Program-made: the position numbers and the translations under genes
Part shown: positions 1-13,977 of the stretch, piece by piece
Layout: the number at the start of each line of letters is the position of its first letter
Numbering within the stretch: the stretch's first letter is position 1
Assembly: GCA_036362985.1 (NCBI GenBank)
Contig: JAYGXS010000003.1
Coordinates: forward strand, 42,306,749-42,370,748
Length of the DNA: 64,000 nt
Direction of reading: 5' to 3'
Source: Ligula intestinalis
Lineage: Eukaryota; Platyhelminthes; Cestoda; Diphyllobothriidea; Diphyllobothriidae
The notes under the pieces: generated by a model
Databases searched by the model: none
The model's input: the letters and a program-made list of their open reading frames with translations, nothing else
Told to the model about the DNA's origin: nothing

Positions 1-126
1 AACAACCCAAGTGAACAGCAACGAGTGATCAGTCCGCCAGGTGACGTGGGGGAGGCCAGCAAGCATACTGACTCGCCTACAACTTCGTTGACTGCAAAGG
101 GGACGAAGGTCACGCCAGCCCACTAG
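1..126 (+). other. Short open stretch at left edge, possible partial exon
   Basis: Frame 1 is open from the first base for 41 codons to a TAG at 124-126. It is rich in Ser, Thr, Pro and Lys. The same frame stays open after the TAG until a good splice-donor-like GTAAGT at 169-174. This could be the 3' end of a coding exon or of a repeat; no family is recognised. The local GC content is higher than the following 3 kb. Confidence 0.15.
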
Positions 127-179
127 CAGCCAATCTCCGGGAGACCCCATGTGGTCGGCAACGAACGGGTAAGTCAAAG

Positions 180-3100
180 TTCGCACGTTCAGCACCGATA
201 TAATTTGAGGCAGATGGCAAGGCGGACTTACTTAAGACGACCAAAAAAATCTGACGATGGAAACGAGAAGGTTTCTGAAACGTCAGTTCAAATACAATTT
301 GGTCTATGAACCCGCTCCCTCTTCTTCTTCCCTACCTTTGGGAGATAATGAACGTGATAACCAATCTGGACTTTGAAACTTTCGGCAGTTAAATATAGAC
401 AGAATTATATATTTATTATGTTATTTGCATAAATACAGGCTTACTTTACTTGTGAAACTATGTAATTTTCAGCGATTGTGTGATATGAATTTTGCATTTC
501 TAGTCTATATTGATGAAGTATGTAAGACGGTGCATTTGTGAAATAAGGGTATAGTTTCCTAACGTCCACTTACGTAGCCTTTTTATGTATTTGTTTATAT
601 ACGCTGCTGATTAGGTACAGGGCAAGGTGCACATTGCTTGGCAAAGGCTGTGGGTGCCTTTATAAAAAAAGCGTGGGTATTTGCATGATATTCCTCTGTA
701 CGAATCTATGACTATCAAAAATGATATTGTAAACACAAGTTAGCATTCTATTCTAACCTAAAATTTGTTTTAGAAATAATTATAACGGTTTGTGAAATAA
801 TTTTGATGCTTTATTAAAAAGAAACTATGCAGATCCGATTAATAAAAGGAAGAAAAGAAAAGGAAATGAAAAGAAAGAGAAAAGGAGAAAAAGATGATGA
901 ATTGATGCATATACGTTTGTTTTCCGATACATTTTCGTCACAACTTTACAGTAATTAAATAAAACGACTATGTCAACCGTACTTTAATTGCTACCAACCC
1001 ACATAGTTTAATTAAAAGAAGAATAAGGACCAGACACAAATGGAAAATATAAGAAAAGAAAGCAATTGCTGAGATCATTTGTTTAGACTTCTGACATGCA
1101 AAAAACTCCGGCGAGTCCTTTACCAAAGACTGAGTGAATGCATGGCTCACCGAGTAATTAATTTACATTTTCTAATAATTACGTGCAGTCCGATAGTTGA
1201 GTCGTTGACGCAGCACCAAAAAGTTCAAAAGCCGATTGTGGCCTTGATGTGGCAAAGCTGTAGTCATCGCACTCAAAATCCCTCTATGTGACCAAAAATT
1301 GTAAAAAATTGTAATAGATATCGAACTTTATTTTAGAAAGGAACCAAGGCAACGATAGGTTTAGTTTAAAATTGACCTGGTCTCGGTAGCACGTGGAAAC
1401 ATTCTTGTTTGTTAGTGGAATTAAATTTAGCTGACTACCCATCGACATCTTTCATACTCACAGCAATCGAGAATTTCCGTTATGTCTGGCGCATTGAATT
1501 TCGTCTATGATGGCGGAAGAGGGGGGGTTGCAGACGAGCAGGGGGCGTGGCCCTAGGAGGGACTAGGGCAGGCATGCCGCAGGTGTTGAATTGCGAGGGT
1601 GGATTCTGATTTGGGAACGCAAGTTTCGTTTCTCTTCTCTCGACCAAGCGTGACGGTCGTGCATGTTATTCGCTTCAGAAGACCGAAAATGGCAGCTTTA
1701 AATCAACGCATTCCATTACCCTATGTGGATGGAAACACATCTGAGAGAAGTAAAACGACTTGCTTGTTTGCCTTAAATGTCGGCTTAATTCCTAGGGGAT
1801 CAGTGTATGAATGAGGTTTACTGAATTAGGGCTGAATTCGCAAGGTTTTTTTCGGTTAAACTGCAGACGCATGCATGACATAAATCTGAGTCATGGATAT
1901 GCCAGCAACAGGCATATTGGAAGCCTAATTTTTTTAGACATTACATGAACCAATTTCTTATATCAGCAAATATATTGAAAAGAGGTGCGCGGTTAGGAAT
2001 GAAGGAAGCGGACTAAATATTTCGACGTATACACCACCACTTTTTGTCCCACAGGGGCGAGAAAAAGTAAGACAACAAACACTCCTGGGAAACAATTTTT
2101 AGTATAGTGAATGCGGAAGTCACTGATAACGTTCGTCATGTAGTGCGTTCTGGACTCCTTTCCGTCTTTTTTTTCGAAAAAGCGAAGTTCGAAAAAAGGT
2201 GAAAGTCATAAAGTCACCTACTCTGGCATTTATTCGGCTTAAGTTCATTTACTTTCAAAGATTTGATGCTGAAAGAATTCGGTTGGTTGTGAGCTCAATT
2301 AGCGTCCATACATGACAAAAAAATGTTGCTGATAGAAAACGGTAGATCATTGTGCTATATTTAATGGAGGGATTATTATCTTGGCGAAATCCGGATAACA
2401 CTGTAATGCACCTGAATTAGTGCCACCTAAATTGGCCACTTTTCTTGAAATGCTGCTTTTCGCATACGTGTGCCTATATCTGGAGGTTAGTCATTTGAAT
2501 TGTTCGGGTGATTGTGAAATACAGCACAAGTTATCCGAGTCCCAGCCCAGAGCATAGCGCAGCTGTTCACGGAATAATATATTTTTGTTGATCTGAAGCT
2601 CGTCAATGCAGCCAGGTCAAGTTAAAAGCGATCCTATTTGTTGAACAGTGGTACATGCCCAAGTACATATTTACGACTTATTTTCCTTTATTTCCACTCG
2701 GACGATGCAGTTTTTTGGTGACAGTTTATGTGATCCGATACCATTCAATAAACCCTTTGTCTTTGAGAGCCTACTGCTCTGTAGCTGGTAACTAGCTACG
2801 TAGGCATCGCTCTCGTAGGTTCTCTAGAAGTATAATTAAATGAATTTATTATGTCCTTATACGATGTCAGATGGTTTACTTACAGCTATTTGTTACTAGA
2901 TACTTATCTTTTTAGTTTGCCTTCAGCAAGGACCGTCAAACATCCACTTTAAAAACTGTATTAAAATTTCGATTTCCTCGATTAATATCGACCCGCCTAT
3001 CTCATTGTCTTTTATTGGCATATTCATAAAATAACTGAAAAGTATTGGGGCATAAACTTATTTTTATATACATAGTTAATGAAGTCGCAGCGGATTATTT

Positions 3101-3600
3101 ATGAAAATATTTTGTGTAACCATTTATGCCATGGAACCACCTTCTATGACGTCAACATTTTAATCGTTCTGAATTGAAAACATCCCTAATTGTTTGCCTT
3201 TCTGCCCTCAGCCAGCGTTGTTGTAGTTACTAATGCAAGCAAACATGCAAGTCCCAGGAAATAGTTATAGTAGTAACACCCTAAATGCATCCATTATTCG
3301 ACAGCCGGCATGAACACACTAGAAGTTGTGCTCTATCAGCTACTGAGTAAATTCAAAATTGAGGCAGCTGCGTTATATGTCTTGAGGACAACTACAAGTT
3401 CACGGGCCAGTTGCCGAGAAATTGAAAAAACGCAAGATAGGCCTGTTCGCTAGAATAACCCACTTATGTGGTGAATCCGTTGCGCCTGTGTCATACAACG
3501 GCACAACTTCGAGAAAACGCTCGTCTTAGTCTTTAACTGGCATCTAGGCTGGTATTATGGTGAGACAACCATTATGTACGTATAATTTGTGTAAGTGTAT
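180..3600. other. Gene-free stretch, probably intron of the ELAV-like gene or intergenic
   Basis: No conserved coding segment was recognised on either strand. In particular I could not find the expected next ELAV exon (RNP1 motif and RRM2) on the minus strand. Visible contents are a purine tract (841-897), a G-rich island with a GC-box-like GGGGGCGTGGCC (about 1520-1600) and a small T-run/A-run inverted repeat (2169-2178 with 2188-2197). Short ORFs here have no recognisable features and are probably chance. Confidence 0.5.
841..897 (+). repeat. Low-complexity purine (GA-rich) tract
   Basis: Nearly uninterrupted A/G sequence of about 57 nt made of AAAAG and AAGGA-type units. This is simple-sequence DNA, probably in an intron. 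Confidence 0.8.
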
Positions 3601-3602
3601 TA

Positions 3603-4643
<1,041 letters not shown>

Positions 4644-4697
4644 TTACTTATTTCTGTTCGAGAAGAATGTAGTCTGACTGATGATTGTGCTCGCTTC

Positions 4698-7600
4698 CTG
4701 AAAAGGGATGAGAAAATTGGCTTTAATGTAAAAACAGATTGTAATTTACGTAGACGTAAATAAACATACAAATAATTTTTAAAAATATTTACGTTTGACA
4801 TTTTCATGAATCCTTAAAATGGAGTTACTAGAGTGATATGATGGATAATTCGAAAGCATGTTTTAGACACAAACAAACAAAATGGTCTTGCCTATTGCTC
4901 ATTTACTCGCCCTCAAGGTGCAATTGCACACTAAATAAACGTAAGGTAAAAACCAGAACCCTTTGTTTATCGAAGCTGAAGTTCTTTTTCTAACCAAATT
5001 CAATTATCTATCCGCTACAATCAGAGATATGCAATTGTGTAGACAAATCTCGATAGTCGGTAGAATGTGGAAACTCCACTTTGTTCACAGCAAGGACGAG
5101 ACATTGTGTTTTGGAAAAAGTCACATATATTATCCTTCTTGGTCCAATTTTACCGCCGACATAAGTGTTTCAAAGACTGCTGAATACTGTCTGCAGAATG
5201 AGCAACGATAAGAAGCATTATTGGCTCTCACATCGTTCGTTAAGAAGCCATGATGATAAAAATGAAATTATCTGACGCTAAAACCAATTCTCCCCTTCCA
5301 TTCTTGCAATATTAATCACAAAACATAAAATTTATTTGGACTGATTCATAATAAAACTGTACGAAGCTTGGGTAGCACAAAGCTTGCGAACATATCTTCT
5401 GACAGTCTTTGGGCAATTTAACACCTCAGCAAGATTTAAGCAATGTACCTAAATCCCTACATTCATTGGCACATTAGCATAAACTGTCAATTTATATCAA
5501 GCATAGTGTGTGCAAAAACGTAAAAACGTTGTTTAAAAGCTCTGAAGTATGGCTGTGATCTGAACTATTACTTAATGCATGTTGCAACGCTGATTACCAT
5601 ATAACACAGTACAGAGTAAAGGAATCATCTGCGCATACGCCTGCGTTGGGCTCAGTTGCTTGTAATTGCAATTAATAACCTTCTCCTGAAAATTTCTTAC
5701 TTTAAGCATATTATTTTTTGAACAAATGACTCGTAAATACCAATTTATTCAAAGCTGGCACATGAATAGTTTAGTGATAAGCGTGACTTCATGCAAACTT
5801 ATTCGTCAAGAAAGACCATGTCCACTTCATGAAAAGAGCATCGAAAAATTCACTTTGAAGAGAAAACACAAGCCAGGAGTGCAGTTAAATACCAAACGTA
5901 ACCTAAGTATCGATGTGAACACTAATCAGCACACAAAAGTAGCTTAGTTTTATAAATTAAATGAAATAGAGAATTGGAATTGCCTTTGTTTGTTGACTGA
6001 GAACGGAAAACAAAATTAAACTTCTTTAAGCTCACTAAAGATTCTGGTATTAAACTGCAAATACAGTATGTAATGGCGCTGAAATTTTCAATTTTTTCAA
6101 CCTACAGATATGCTGACTACCCATCTCGGGTGCTCTTAAAGTGATCGCGTCACCATAGAAAATCACCAAAGATAATAGTCTGAAACTGCAGTAAATTAGT
6201 TGTTTCATTAAATTTTAACCAAAAGTATGAAAATTATTTTCAATTATAAAAGAGTGATCAAATGGATAGGTTATAGTATAAAGCCTGTACCACAATTTCA
6301 AAATACTTGCGGCATTTTAAGATACCGACGTTTGTCCTGGCTTTTTCATGATCACGTGCTGAATATTCAATCTTTTAAATTTTCTTCTTTAATTATGCAG
6401 GTTTTTCATATATTGATAAGCTTTTATACATTGAAATAAATTTTATCGAAAATGGAAAACTTATTTATTTTACTCATTTGTTAGCAAAGTAGCTTGTTCC
6501 AATCTTCTAATTAGTGGGTAACTTCATAAAGTACTTAGTAAACGTGGCAAAGTATGCTTCATTGACCGCTTTAATTAGTGAAAAAATAAAACAAATTTAT
6601 CCATACTATAATATATTATTTAATTTATCTTATAACCATACTTACGTGATCTTTTTTAACCGAAAATATTAATTTCGATTACTTATTACCATTATGTGCG
6701 ATAAGCGAAAACTCTTCAAATTCTATCCCTCTGTCACGTGACTTAGCAGAAGCCTTTTTGTAATGGACATTACATCTGTGACCTTTTGATGTAAAATAAT
6801 ACTGAATGCTGATCTAAAATGATTTCAATTTCATTTAAAGCCATAAATGGGCATATTTTTTTCTTAATAACTATGTTTGCATCATGGACTCACTTTTTCT
6901 CGATACTTTTAGTTTGTTTGTCACGAATACATTTACACAACACGAACCCTGATACAGAAATTAAATGCTGCTACAACAAAAAAGTATGCAAGAGGTGTTC
7001 GGCTTTTTTGGCGCAGGTTACTTGTGGTCAGTACTTTTTCCTCTCGTTCATTTAGTTTGTCACTATATTTCAAGTAGAACTTATATAGGTGGGCAGCTAG
7101 ACAATCCATTGAGTGTGTTCTAGCTGACATCTAAGATCCTACTTATTTGAAACTGACTGGTTTTACTAAAGCAACCAATATTTTTCCACGGAGTTGGTGA
7201 CGCTCGACTAAACTTTTTCTTGGGTTGTCTTAGTTTATCATTTCTCATAACTGTTTCCCTCGAATAAGTGTGCATAAGTGGTTGCGATAATTGAAACATT
7301 GCCTATTAGGAATGCAGCAGTAGACAGGCGGGCTTTCAGGAATAAATTTATGGTCATATTTATGGGTATTGGGAAGCTTTGTCAGGATTACGCGCACATT
7401 TATAAAAAAAGGTGGCCTAACATACAAATGGAAAAAGAGAGGCAGGGTTCGTTAACCCTTGACCATCGATCATAGTACAAGCACTCACCAGACGCTCTCA
7501 GATGTTCAAGTGAATAAATTATGGCAGATGGTGATATCTATAAACCTAAACTTGTTCACTGGAGGACATGACAACATCCATTGATTACATACTGGCGTAT

Positions 7601-9060
7601 CAGTACGATCGGGTTTAGGTGGCTGTCTGTCTACCCTAGCGACGTCTCACATCGAAAATTTCGCCACACCCAAGCGAGATGTCGAACGCTGTCAGTCACT
7701 GTGCTCCCATCGTTACCAGTTTTGACTTTTTCTTGATATGTGAACGATTTCGTGCCCACGTCGCTCCCATCCGCTGCGAGACACATGGTGAACGTGCTCA
7801 GAAATGACGGCTGTTGAATAGGGCTTATTTGCTTTTATCATCAAGGCTGTAAAATAGTGTTTTTCTTAATGCATCACAATCAAGACGACTAAGATATGTC
7901 AGTTTCACACAGCCTTTTATTTAAATTTAATATAAGCACGCCACTTGAATGTAATTTTAGCAGATTTGAATAGTTCACGGCACGCAACTTGTGAAAACTC
8001 CCCAATACCGATTGCAATATAAATCACCAGAACACATATAAGGCCTTTGTGTATTCAACACTTTAACAACCTGAACTGCGAGGCTCCGATCGAAGCAGCT
8101 TAGTTAGTTTATCGTATCTGAATTGATGGATTGCATACGTCGAAATAGATTGGATGGAGAACGACACAATTGTGGTCAACATCACAGTTCCTGGTCGGGA
8201 CCTCTTGACTCAGACGGTGAGTGTTGGCCGTATGCAAATCTTGTAGTTGCAGCCGTGCTTTAGGACCCGCGCATGAAAGCTAAGTTTGCACATGTTGGTC
8301 ACATGAAAACACACCTCAAAGTAAACCCTTTTCCAGGAAAGCATTCATCTAAAGAGGCTAAATATAGACGGACATTTTTGTTAGGTGTTTAAGAAAGACA
8401 ATTAAACATTTATTTGAGTTATAGCATATTAAAGACCGCTACGGACAAGGATTATTCGTAGGTGGACTTCAACTCTGGCCTACATGTTCCTTGTGGTCTA
8501 AACTAGAACGCGAGATATTTTCTCCTCGCATATTTCAGTCGAAAGATCGATGCATCAAGGAATACCTTTATTTGTTGGCCACAAGTTGGCTTCTTAAACT
8601 CACGTTGGAATAGTCTTTGCCGGCCTGCGCTGAGTATAAAAAGGTGACCAAAATTTCAAATCCAACGTTAAAAAGGAACATTTTTTCATTTTAAAAATCC
8701 CACCACACATATAAGACACTTAATTATACGCCATAATTGTCTAAGCGACAGGCATCTACAAACAGACTCACCAAGAAATATATTTTAGGATATCAAACAT
8801 TCAGAATTTTACCCTGTACTGTTTTAAACCTGTTTGCTTGGATCCCAAATAAAACAGAGCAGGAGAGCTAAACAATGAGAAATTATAATGATTATGCTGC
8901 AGATGCAAACTGTCTCCGATCAGAGAGGTGAAGGAGTTTTGACAAGGAATAAATCCAGGTTTATCAGCAAAAGAGTAACTAATGAAAATGAAAGTGAACG
9001 TTTGCGTTCCAGGTATTTTCATCGGTAAAGAAGAATAATAGTTGAATACCGGAACGATTT
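4698..9060. other. Gene-free AT-rich stretch (presumed 5' intron or upstream DNA of the ELAV-like gene)
   Basis: The acceptor at 4698 implies at least one upstream non-coding exon on the minus strand, but no exon can be placed here. Both strands hold only short unrecognisable ORFs. A less AT-rich patch at about 7600-7800 and another at about 8120-8320 may be old repeat remnants without recognisable coding. A TATA-like GAGTATAAAAAGG occurs at about 8632-8644, without supporting downstream signals. Confidence 0.5.
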
Positions 9061-9069
9061 TTTGTTATT

Positions 9070-9105
9070 CTGAGCTTTCGGACTCTTGCAGCAGTCCATT
9101 GTCAG
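9070..9105 (-). ncRNA. Degenerate hammerhead-like ribozyme motif of PLE3
   Basis: The minus strand reads CTGACAATGGACT, a short loop, then AGTCCGAAAG. This resembles the hammerhead core CUGANGA - stem II - GAAA, with GGACT/AGTCC as stem II. The conserved GA of CUGANGA is changed to AA, so catalytic activity is doubtful. Stems I and III were not confirmed. Its place downstream of a PLE GIY-YIG domain fits hammerheads known in PLE terminal repeats. Confidence 0.45.
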
Positions 9106-9829
9106 AACTGGGAAGTAGCAATAAACGAGGGCAAAAGTAGCTCATGTAGGCTCACTTATGAACTTCTAGTCTTAGCATTTTGTCCTGCAAAAACAATGGT
9201 AATAGAGTTTTCGGGGGTGGGGAAATAGCAAAGGCAGAGAAGGAAATTTTCAAAGTGTAAAGTGAGACAAATGTAGTTGAAGTTGCTTTTCGCGGGCGCT
9301 GGGAGTAAGTTGTTGCGCATATAAATTAAAGGTGTGCGCGCATTTCGCGCCGCGAACTATACAAATCTGAATTCAGGAACGTAAGTTGGACCTCAGGTAA
9401 GTTGAAGTAGACGACCTCCTAACCAGCATTTCAATTTATCGGGAAATTTCAGCAACCTACAATTTCATAATCGAGTTTTTCCACAATACGTTGAATGATA
9501 ATAGAGATTAAGAAAATCTTCAGATATAAATCAACAACTCTTCTCAATAAGGTAAAATAAAGAAGCATTTCGCATTCATTAAAGTATATATCGCTGTGTG
9601 TCCTAATTCCCCATACATAAAACCCTGTAACCACAGTTTTCGTAGGAAAACATGCAGAAAGTGGGAATTAATGAGCTACCGTTGCTCAAAAGACTAGCTG
9701 GTAATAGCGTGTGAAAAAAAACAGTTAAAATTTAAACGCATAAAAATCGATAACTGCTTGGGGTGGGTCGCCCAATGGCCACGTCAGCAACGAAATTGGG
9801 GCGATTATGTAGGGTGAGGGGCCAATAAA

Positions 9830-10680
9830 TTATGATGGTCGTCTGGCTATGATCGTATATAAGAGCGCAAGCCTCTGTACGCCAGCGCCAATTCGACACA
9901 TCTCTTGACATAGTTCCCGTCTGTAAACCAGGCTTCGATAAATTCTCTGCTCGTCTTGATTTCCACGAGGACGAGTACCATGATGGCAGTAAATTTGATA
10001 TTGTGGCCTGTTTTCGTAGGTGTTAGCTGCAACTTGTGATAATTCTTCGCCTCGTCGTTCAGCCAACTCACGTTCATATATGCGCGATCCGAGCATGCGT
10101 TCAGTTTGGCCTGTGTAATTACAAGGGCAGCTTAGGCATATGATTCGATACACTTATCCTGATTGTCCATTCTGCGTAAGCTAGTCTTTTTTTTCATCAC
10201 AATGCTGCGCATGGTAGCTTTGGGTATGTGTGTAATTCCAACGTGTAGTTCCGCAGCAATGCGCTAAGTCACTTCTGTAACGTCCTTTATGTATGGCAGA
10301 GCGTGCCATATACTCGGTGGTTCTTCTGTTTGGGTCCTCCAGGGCCGGGCGCGTAGGCATCGATTTATAAATGCTTTTCGAAAACTGTTCCACGTAAATT
10401 GAGCACGGAGATATCGGGCTTCGCGCACTTTTTCCACCTGCCTACTGCAGTGAGTTTGGATCCGTTTGAAGAGCGTTTTTACAGAGCTCGGTTTATGAGC
10501 AACTGGATGGTTGCTGTGAAAACTAAGAAGTTGTGCTGTGTTCGCTGCCTTCTAGTCAACTGTCTTCTCGATTTCAGCGTTGAGCGTTCTCTTGGCGAGA
10601 ACATCAAGGAAAGGCAGCTGCTGTTATTTTTCTTCTTCGCTCGTAAATTGTACGTCAGGAAAGGTTCCATTGACGGAGAC
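9830..10680 (-). pseudogene. PLE3 RT C-terminus, linker and GIY-YIG endonuclease, frameshifted
   Basis: Read on the minus strand from 10680 downward, the recognisable landmarks are PDVQFTSEEEK, LPFLDVLAKRT, FHSNHPVAH and VKTLF (end of the RT region), LPYIKDVTEV and VGITHIPKATMRS (linker), then the GIY-YIG core YRIICLSCPCNYTGQTERML. After a frameshift near 10080 the C-terminal part GHNIKFTA, REFIEAWF and RGLRS continues in the neighbouring frame. In-frame stops interrupt the linker (for example after EVT). The domain order is that of PLE polyproteins. A functional endonuclease would need the frames rejoined, so this copy is dead. It lies 0.7 kb from a hammerhead-like motif in the same orientation. 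Confidence 0.78.
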
Positions 10681-10699
10681 TGATTGACTTACCTGTCTA

Positions 10700-13150
10700 G
10701 TGGGACATATTCCGATACGGAGGAAATGCTGTTGAATGAAGTCACACAAACACGTCTTTATTAACGTAAAGGTTGAAGCTGCTAAAATATTTTGTACAAA
10801 GATAATACCTTATCTTTTTACTTCTAATAACTTTTTTCAGTCTACTTGATATTAATCAATGACATGCAACTGTGGTGCCGAATTCCACGTTATACGGATG
10901 GACATATTAAAGTATTTGAGAAGCACCTAAGTTATAGTATTTTTTGCAGAGAAGGGAATTGTGCAATCTGTAATACAATAATGACAGAAGTGAAAAATGA
11001 CTTAAGGTTAATTTTTTTAGTGTAGCTTGTATTTTTCAAGCCAAATTAATTTAAATTCAATTTAAAAAATTTAAAATTGTGCATACTTTTAACCAATTTA
11101 CATTGCTTTATTGAATTTCACCTGCTCTTGTCTAGCACTTTGTACGGAATATAATAATTAAAAAACGTAATATGTAATAGAAGTGCAAATTGAGCGTTCA
11201 AATAACAATTTATGAAACTCATCACGCGTAGCGCTTTTCTATCTGAGCCACAATGGCCAGTTTCCTACTGAGATGCAGGCAGGTGAGTGTTTTAGTTGCT
11301 ATAGTGAAGCAGCTTTGGTTTTTATTTTTGATAATTGATGACAAACCTCTACTAAACTGGTGGCATTTCCCACTTCTATCTGGGGATGTGAACAGTTATC
11401 TTTAATCGCGGCGTCCATAATCAGGATGATTGCATTTTTCATCGCACTTGAGCCATGTCATTTAAAATAAATCTGCGCATGATCATGCCTATGTTATCAT
11501 CACCTATGATTAAGGATTCCCGAGGGAATCCAAAACGTCAGGAAAATAAAACTTTTGTTCCAGTAATCGCATCTTGTTACGCTGAGATACTATCTCGTAA
11601 AAATAAGGACGATTCCCTCTTTATTGTCCCTAGATTTTATTGAGGACGGTCAAAAAAGTTGTAGAGGTCGCAACCATTTATCAGCTTAATATTTAGCCCC
11701 GGCAAAAAATGACATTTCTGATTTGAATGCCACCTCAAGACATGCCGGCTGCCAAACAAGCGCACGATCACAAGAGTATCGGATGAACGATATCAACATA
11801 AAAGGCATAACTCAAAGCTGTGCTGTCTGGAGGATCATCCTTGTCATCTGCAACTCAATGCTAAGTAGAAAAGCGTGGCTTTGGACGTCGATGTGCATTT
11901 GAAGTTAACTTGCATAAAAAAACTAATTATGCTTGACCTACCTTGATATTTTCTACAAAGCTTAAGTACGTCAAAATAATGTGACCTGACATTCTCTTTT
12001 CAGCCCGATCTTCTTACTCTGAGCGTCAGATATTCTTCGGCAAAGACATATATCTTTCCATTGCAAACGTCTGGTCTGATGAAGAGTTGCTGAAGACAAT
12101 TGTTTGCCATAAACTGACTTCACATATATCTTCGTTGACAAAAAACACGACCAAATGTTGAGCAAATGAATCAAAATACTTCAAGCCATGTAGCGTAGGA
12201 GTTCAATGATTAAGAGCACGTTCTGCTTTTGATTTTCTCAAACGTGAAAGCGGCAGCTTTGGAGTTGACTGCACTAGAAACATCAAATGTATGCGTGGAG
12301 GGATTCGTTTACCTTCCGAACTCTTCCATACTACTACAACTCTTAAAACATAGATAAGAATTGATGGTTCTGTTTCCAGTAACTAGGCCCTTTATCTTCA
12401 TACTAAACGACCTACTACATAGTTCAAGTACATTCGATAAACTCTGAACATAATATGGGCTTGTACACAAAACATGATGCTAGTTCAGTACTTCCGTTTT
12501 CATGAGAGTCGGGAACAAAAAAAGTCTGATCTCATTAGGCACACCCTCAGATTACTGTCTTTAATAAGAAGACATGCGATGTTAATTAACTTAGCTCAAG
12601 TAGATAGTGCAAGAAAGGAAACTAGGCTATTTAGCAGTTTTTCTTACAAAATTCAGCGTTCACGTTAATTTATGATTTCGTTACCGGTCATAGGCGCAAA
12701 AAACCGTGATTCAAAGCAGAGCTTTCTTTCACATTTTCTAAGTAAGCTTCACAGAGACCGCTCAAAACGTTCGATAAGTTAAAAACTCGGCGTTAATAAG
12801 TGGAGATCCAATTTTTAAACATAGACGCATGATTTTTCGGGAGAACTGGGCAACTTAAAGTTTCTTTTCTCTGGTGTAAATTTGACGATTGTATAAACAG
12901 CAAAATTTAATGGATCCATCAATTTCAAGAGTGCTTTTCATTTGCTACCTCTCATTGCACAACGTGAATTAACGTCAGAGAAATTACACAATTGAATTCA
13001 TACAGAAAAAACTCGATAAAGAACGGCAAGGTCAAGAGGCAATCGATAAAGCAGGAACTTTAAACGCCGTGGGCAGCAAAAACTGATGAAAAAAAACGTC
13101 CAAGGCAAAAAATAAATAAATAGGGAGGGTAACGTGTAAACAGGGAGTTA
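10700..13150. other. Gene-free stretch with one possible tiny first exon
   Basis: AT-rich DNA without recognisable homology apart from the candidate exon at 11253-11282. Short ORFs at 11455-11643 and 12474-12668 have no recognisable features. Confidence 0.45.
11253..11282 (+). CDS. Candidate first coding exon (ten codons, mitochondrial-presequence-like)
   Basis: ATG in a favourable context (CCACAATGG) opens a ten-codon stretch reading MASFLLRCRQ and runs directly into a consensus donor CAG|GTGAGT at 11283. The peptide is hydrophobic with arginines, as in mitochondrial targeting starts. No downstream exon could be identified on the plus strand, so this may be chance. Confidence 0.22.
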
Positions 13151-13153
13151 GTG

Positions 13154-13975
13154 TTACCAAGGAATAGTTAGGTTCACTACAGGCTCCAATTGTTTACATA
13201 AGTCGGGTTTAAACCACCGTATGTAAGCTGCCTCCAGGTAACGTAATGTGCGAGTTGTTCGTGCCTGAACAGGTACTCGGAAGGAGGTTTTAGGGTCCAC
13301 GGAATGGCCCGTATCTAACAGGTGTTCAGTAATTGATGAGCTGGGAGGTGGTGTTTATTGCTTAAACAACCAGCTGGGTAAGTGCTCCTTTGCTCTGATG
13401 GCCAATTGCCTTTGCGTTCGTCCTATGTACTTGCATCCGCAAGTGCATGTTAATTCATAAACACATTTTGAAGTGGCCTGCATTGGCTAGGCAACCTTTG
13501 CATGAGGAATCGGTAAAAGCTTTGTTAAATTGCAAATTATAAGCTCAGCGGCATAATTTGTCCTTTCAATGGCATTAAGTACATAGTCATCTCTTGACAG
13601 TATTGAAAATGTTGTCACCCTTAAAAGGCAAAGATATGAAAATGGGTTTTTTCGGAACTATCGGCTCCGTCATTTTGGGCCGTAATGGTTTGTTATATTT
13701 GTCTATAAACCATGGTGAGTTACCGCGCTTCTGTAGTGTTTTTTTGAGGTTAAGTATTTCCGCTTCCAAAGTATCCATTAAACAGATTTTTCTCTTTCGC
13801 CGGAAGAGAGTGCATATTAAGTTTTGTTTTCACTGAATGGGCACAAAACTCAAATAATGCAATTCATGTCCTTTCCACGTATTCTTGTGGTATACAGTTC
13901 GCGTAATGGAGCCATCTTTCTTTCTGGACATGTGAATGTCGAAGAAGCAAGCTGGTTCTCCATGGGACGTGGTTT
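13154..13975 (-). pseudogene. PLE2 RT thumb/connector and GIY-YIG endonuclease
   Basis: Minus-strand landmarks in order: CFFDIHMSRKKDGS and TVYHKNTWKGHELHYLSFVP (end of RT), then LEAEILNLKKTLQKRG and IFISLPFKG (connector), QATSKCVYELTCTCGCKYIG (GIY-YIG core), KEHLPSWLFKQ, HLLDTGHSVDP, and RYLEAAYIRWFKPDLCKQLE, ending at a natural TAA (13154-13156). It is interrupted by in-frame stops (for example after VPIQ, before PMQATS and after LFKQ), with at least one frame change in the connector near 13590. The GIY-YIG half is otherwise well preserved. RT catalytic motifs are absent because of the truncation. GIY-YIG domains of PLEs nick target DNA for reverse transcription. Confidence 0.8.
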
Positions 13976-13977
13976 AG
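13154..13977 (-). mobile_element. Penelope-like element PLE2, 5'-truncated at a repeat boundary
   Basis: Minus-strand remnant of a PLE closely related in motif layout to PLE1. It starts just after the RT catalytic core and ends with the polyprotein stop. Its left (5') end stops at about 13977, within about 10 bases of where the 134-bp direct repeat copy (13967-14100) begins. That suggests either a rearrangement breakpoint or insertion of that repeat. Confidence 0.82.

Larger units (their letters stand above)
9066..10690 (-). mobile_element. Penelope-like element PLE3, 5'-truncated
   Basis: This is the 3' half of a Penelope-like retroelement on the minus strand. It contains the end of the reverse transcriptase domain and linker, a GIY-YIG endonuclease, and a non-coding tail ending in a hammerhead-like fold (9070-9105). 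PLEs encode RT and GIY-YIG nuclease in one polyprotein and carry hammerhead motifs in their terminal repeats; this is family knowledge. The RT catalytic core is missing upstream of 10690, where no further homology is visible. It differs in sequence and motif spacing from PLE1 and PLE2, so it represents a second PLE lineage. Confidence 0.8.

Noticed and set aside
1599..1814. Plus-strand 71-codon ORF beside the G-rich island
   Set aside because: It has an internal ATGG start (MAALNQRIPL...) but no recognisable homology and no downstream donor, so coding status cannot be supported.
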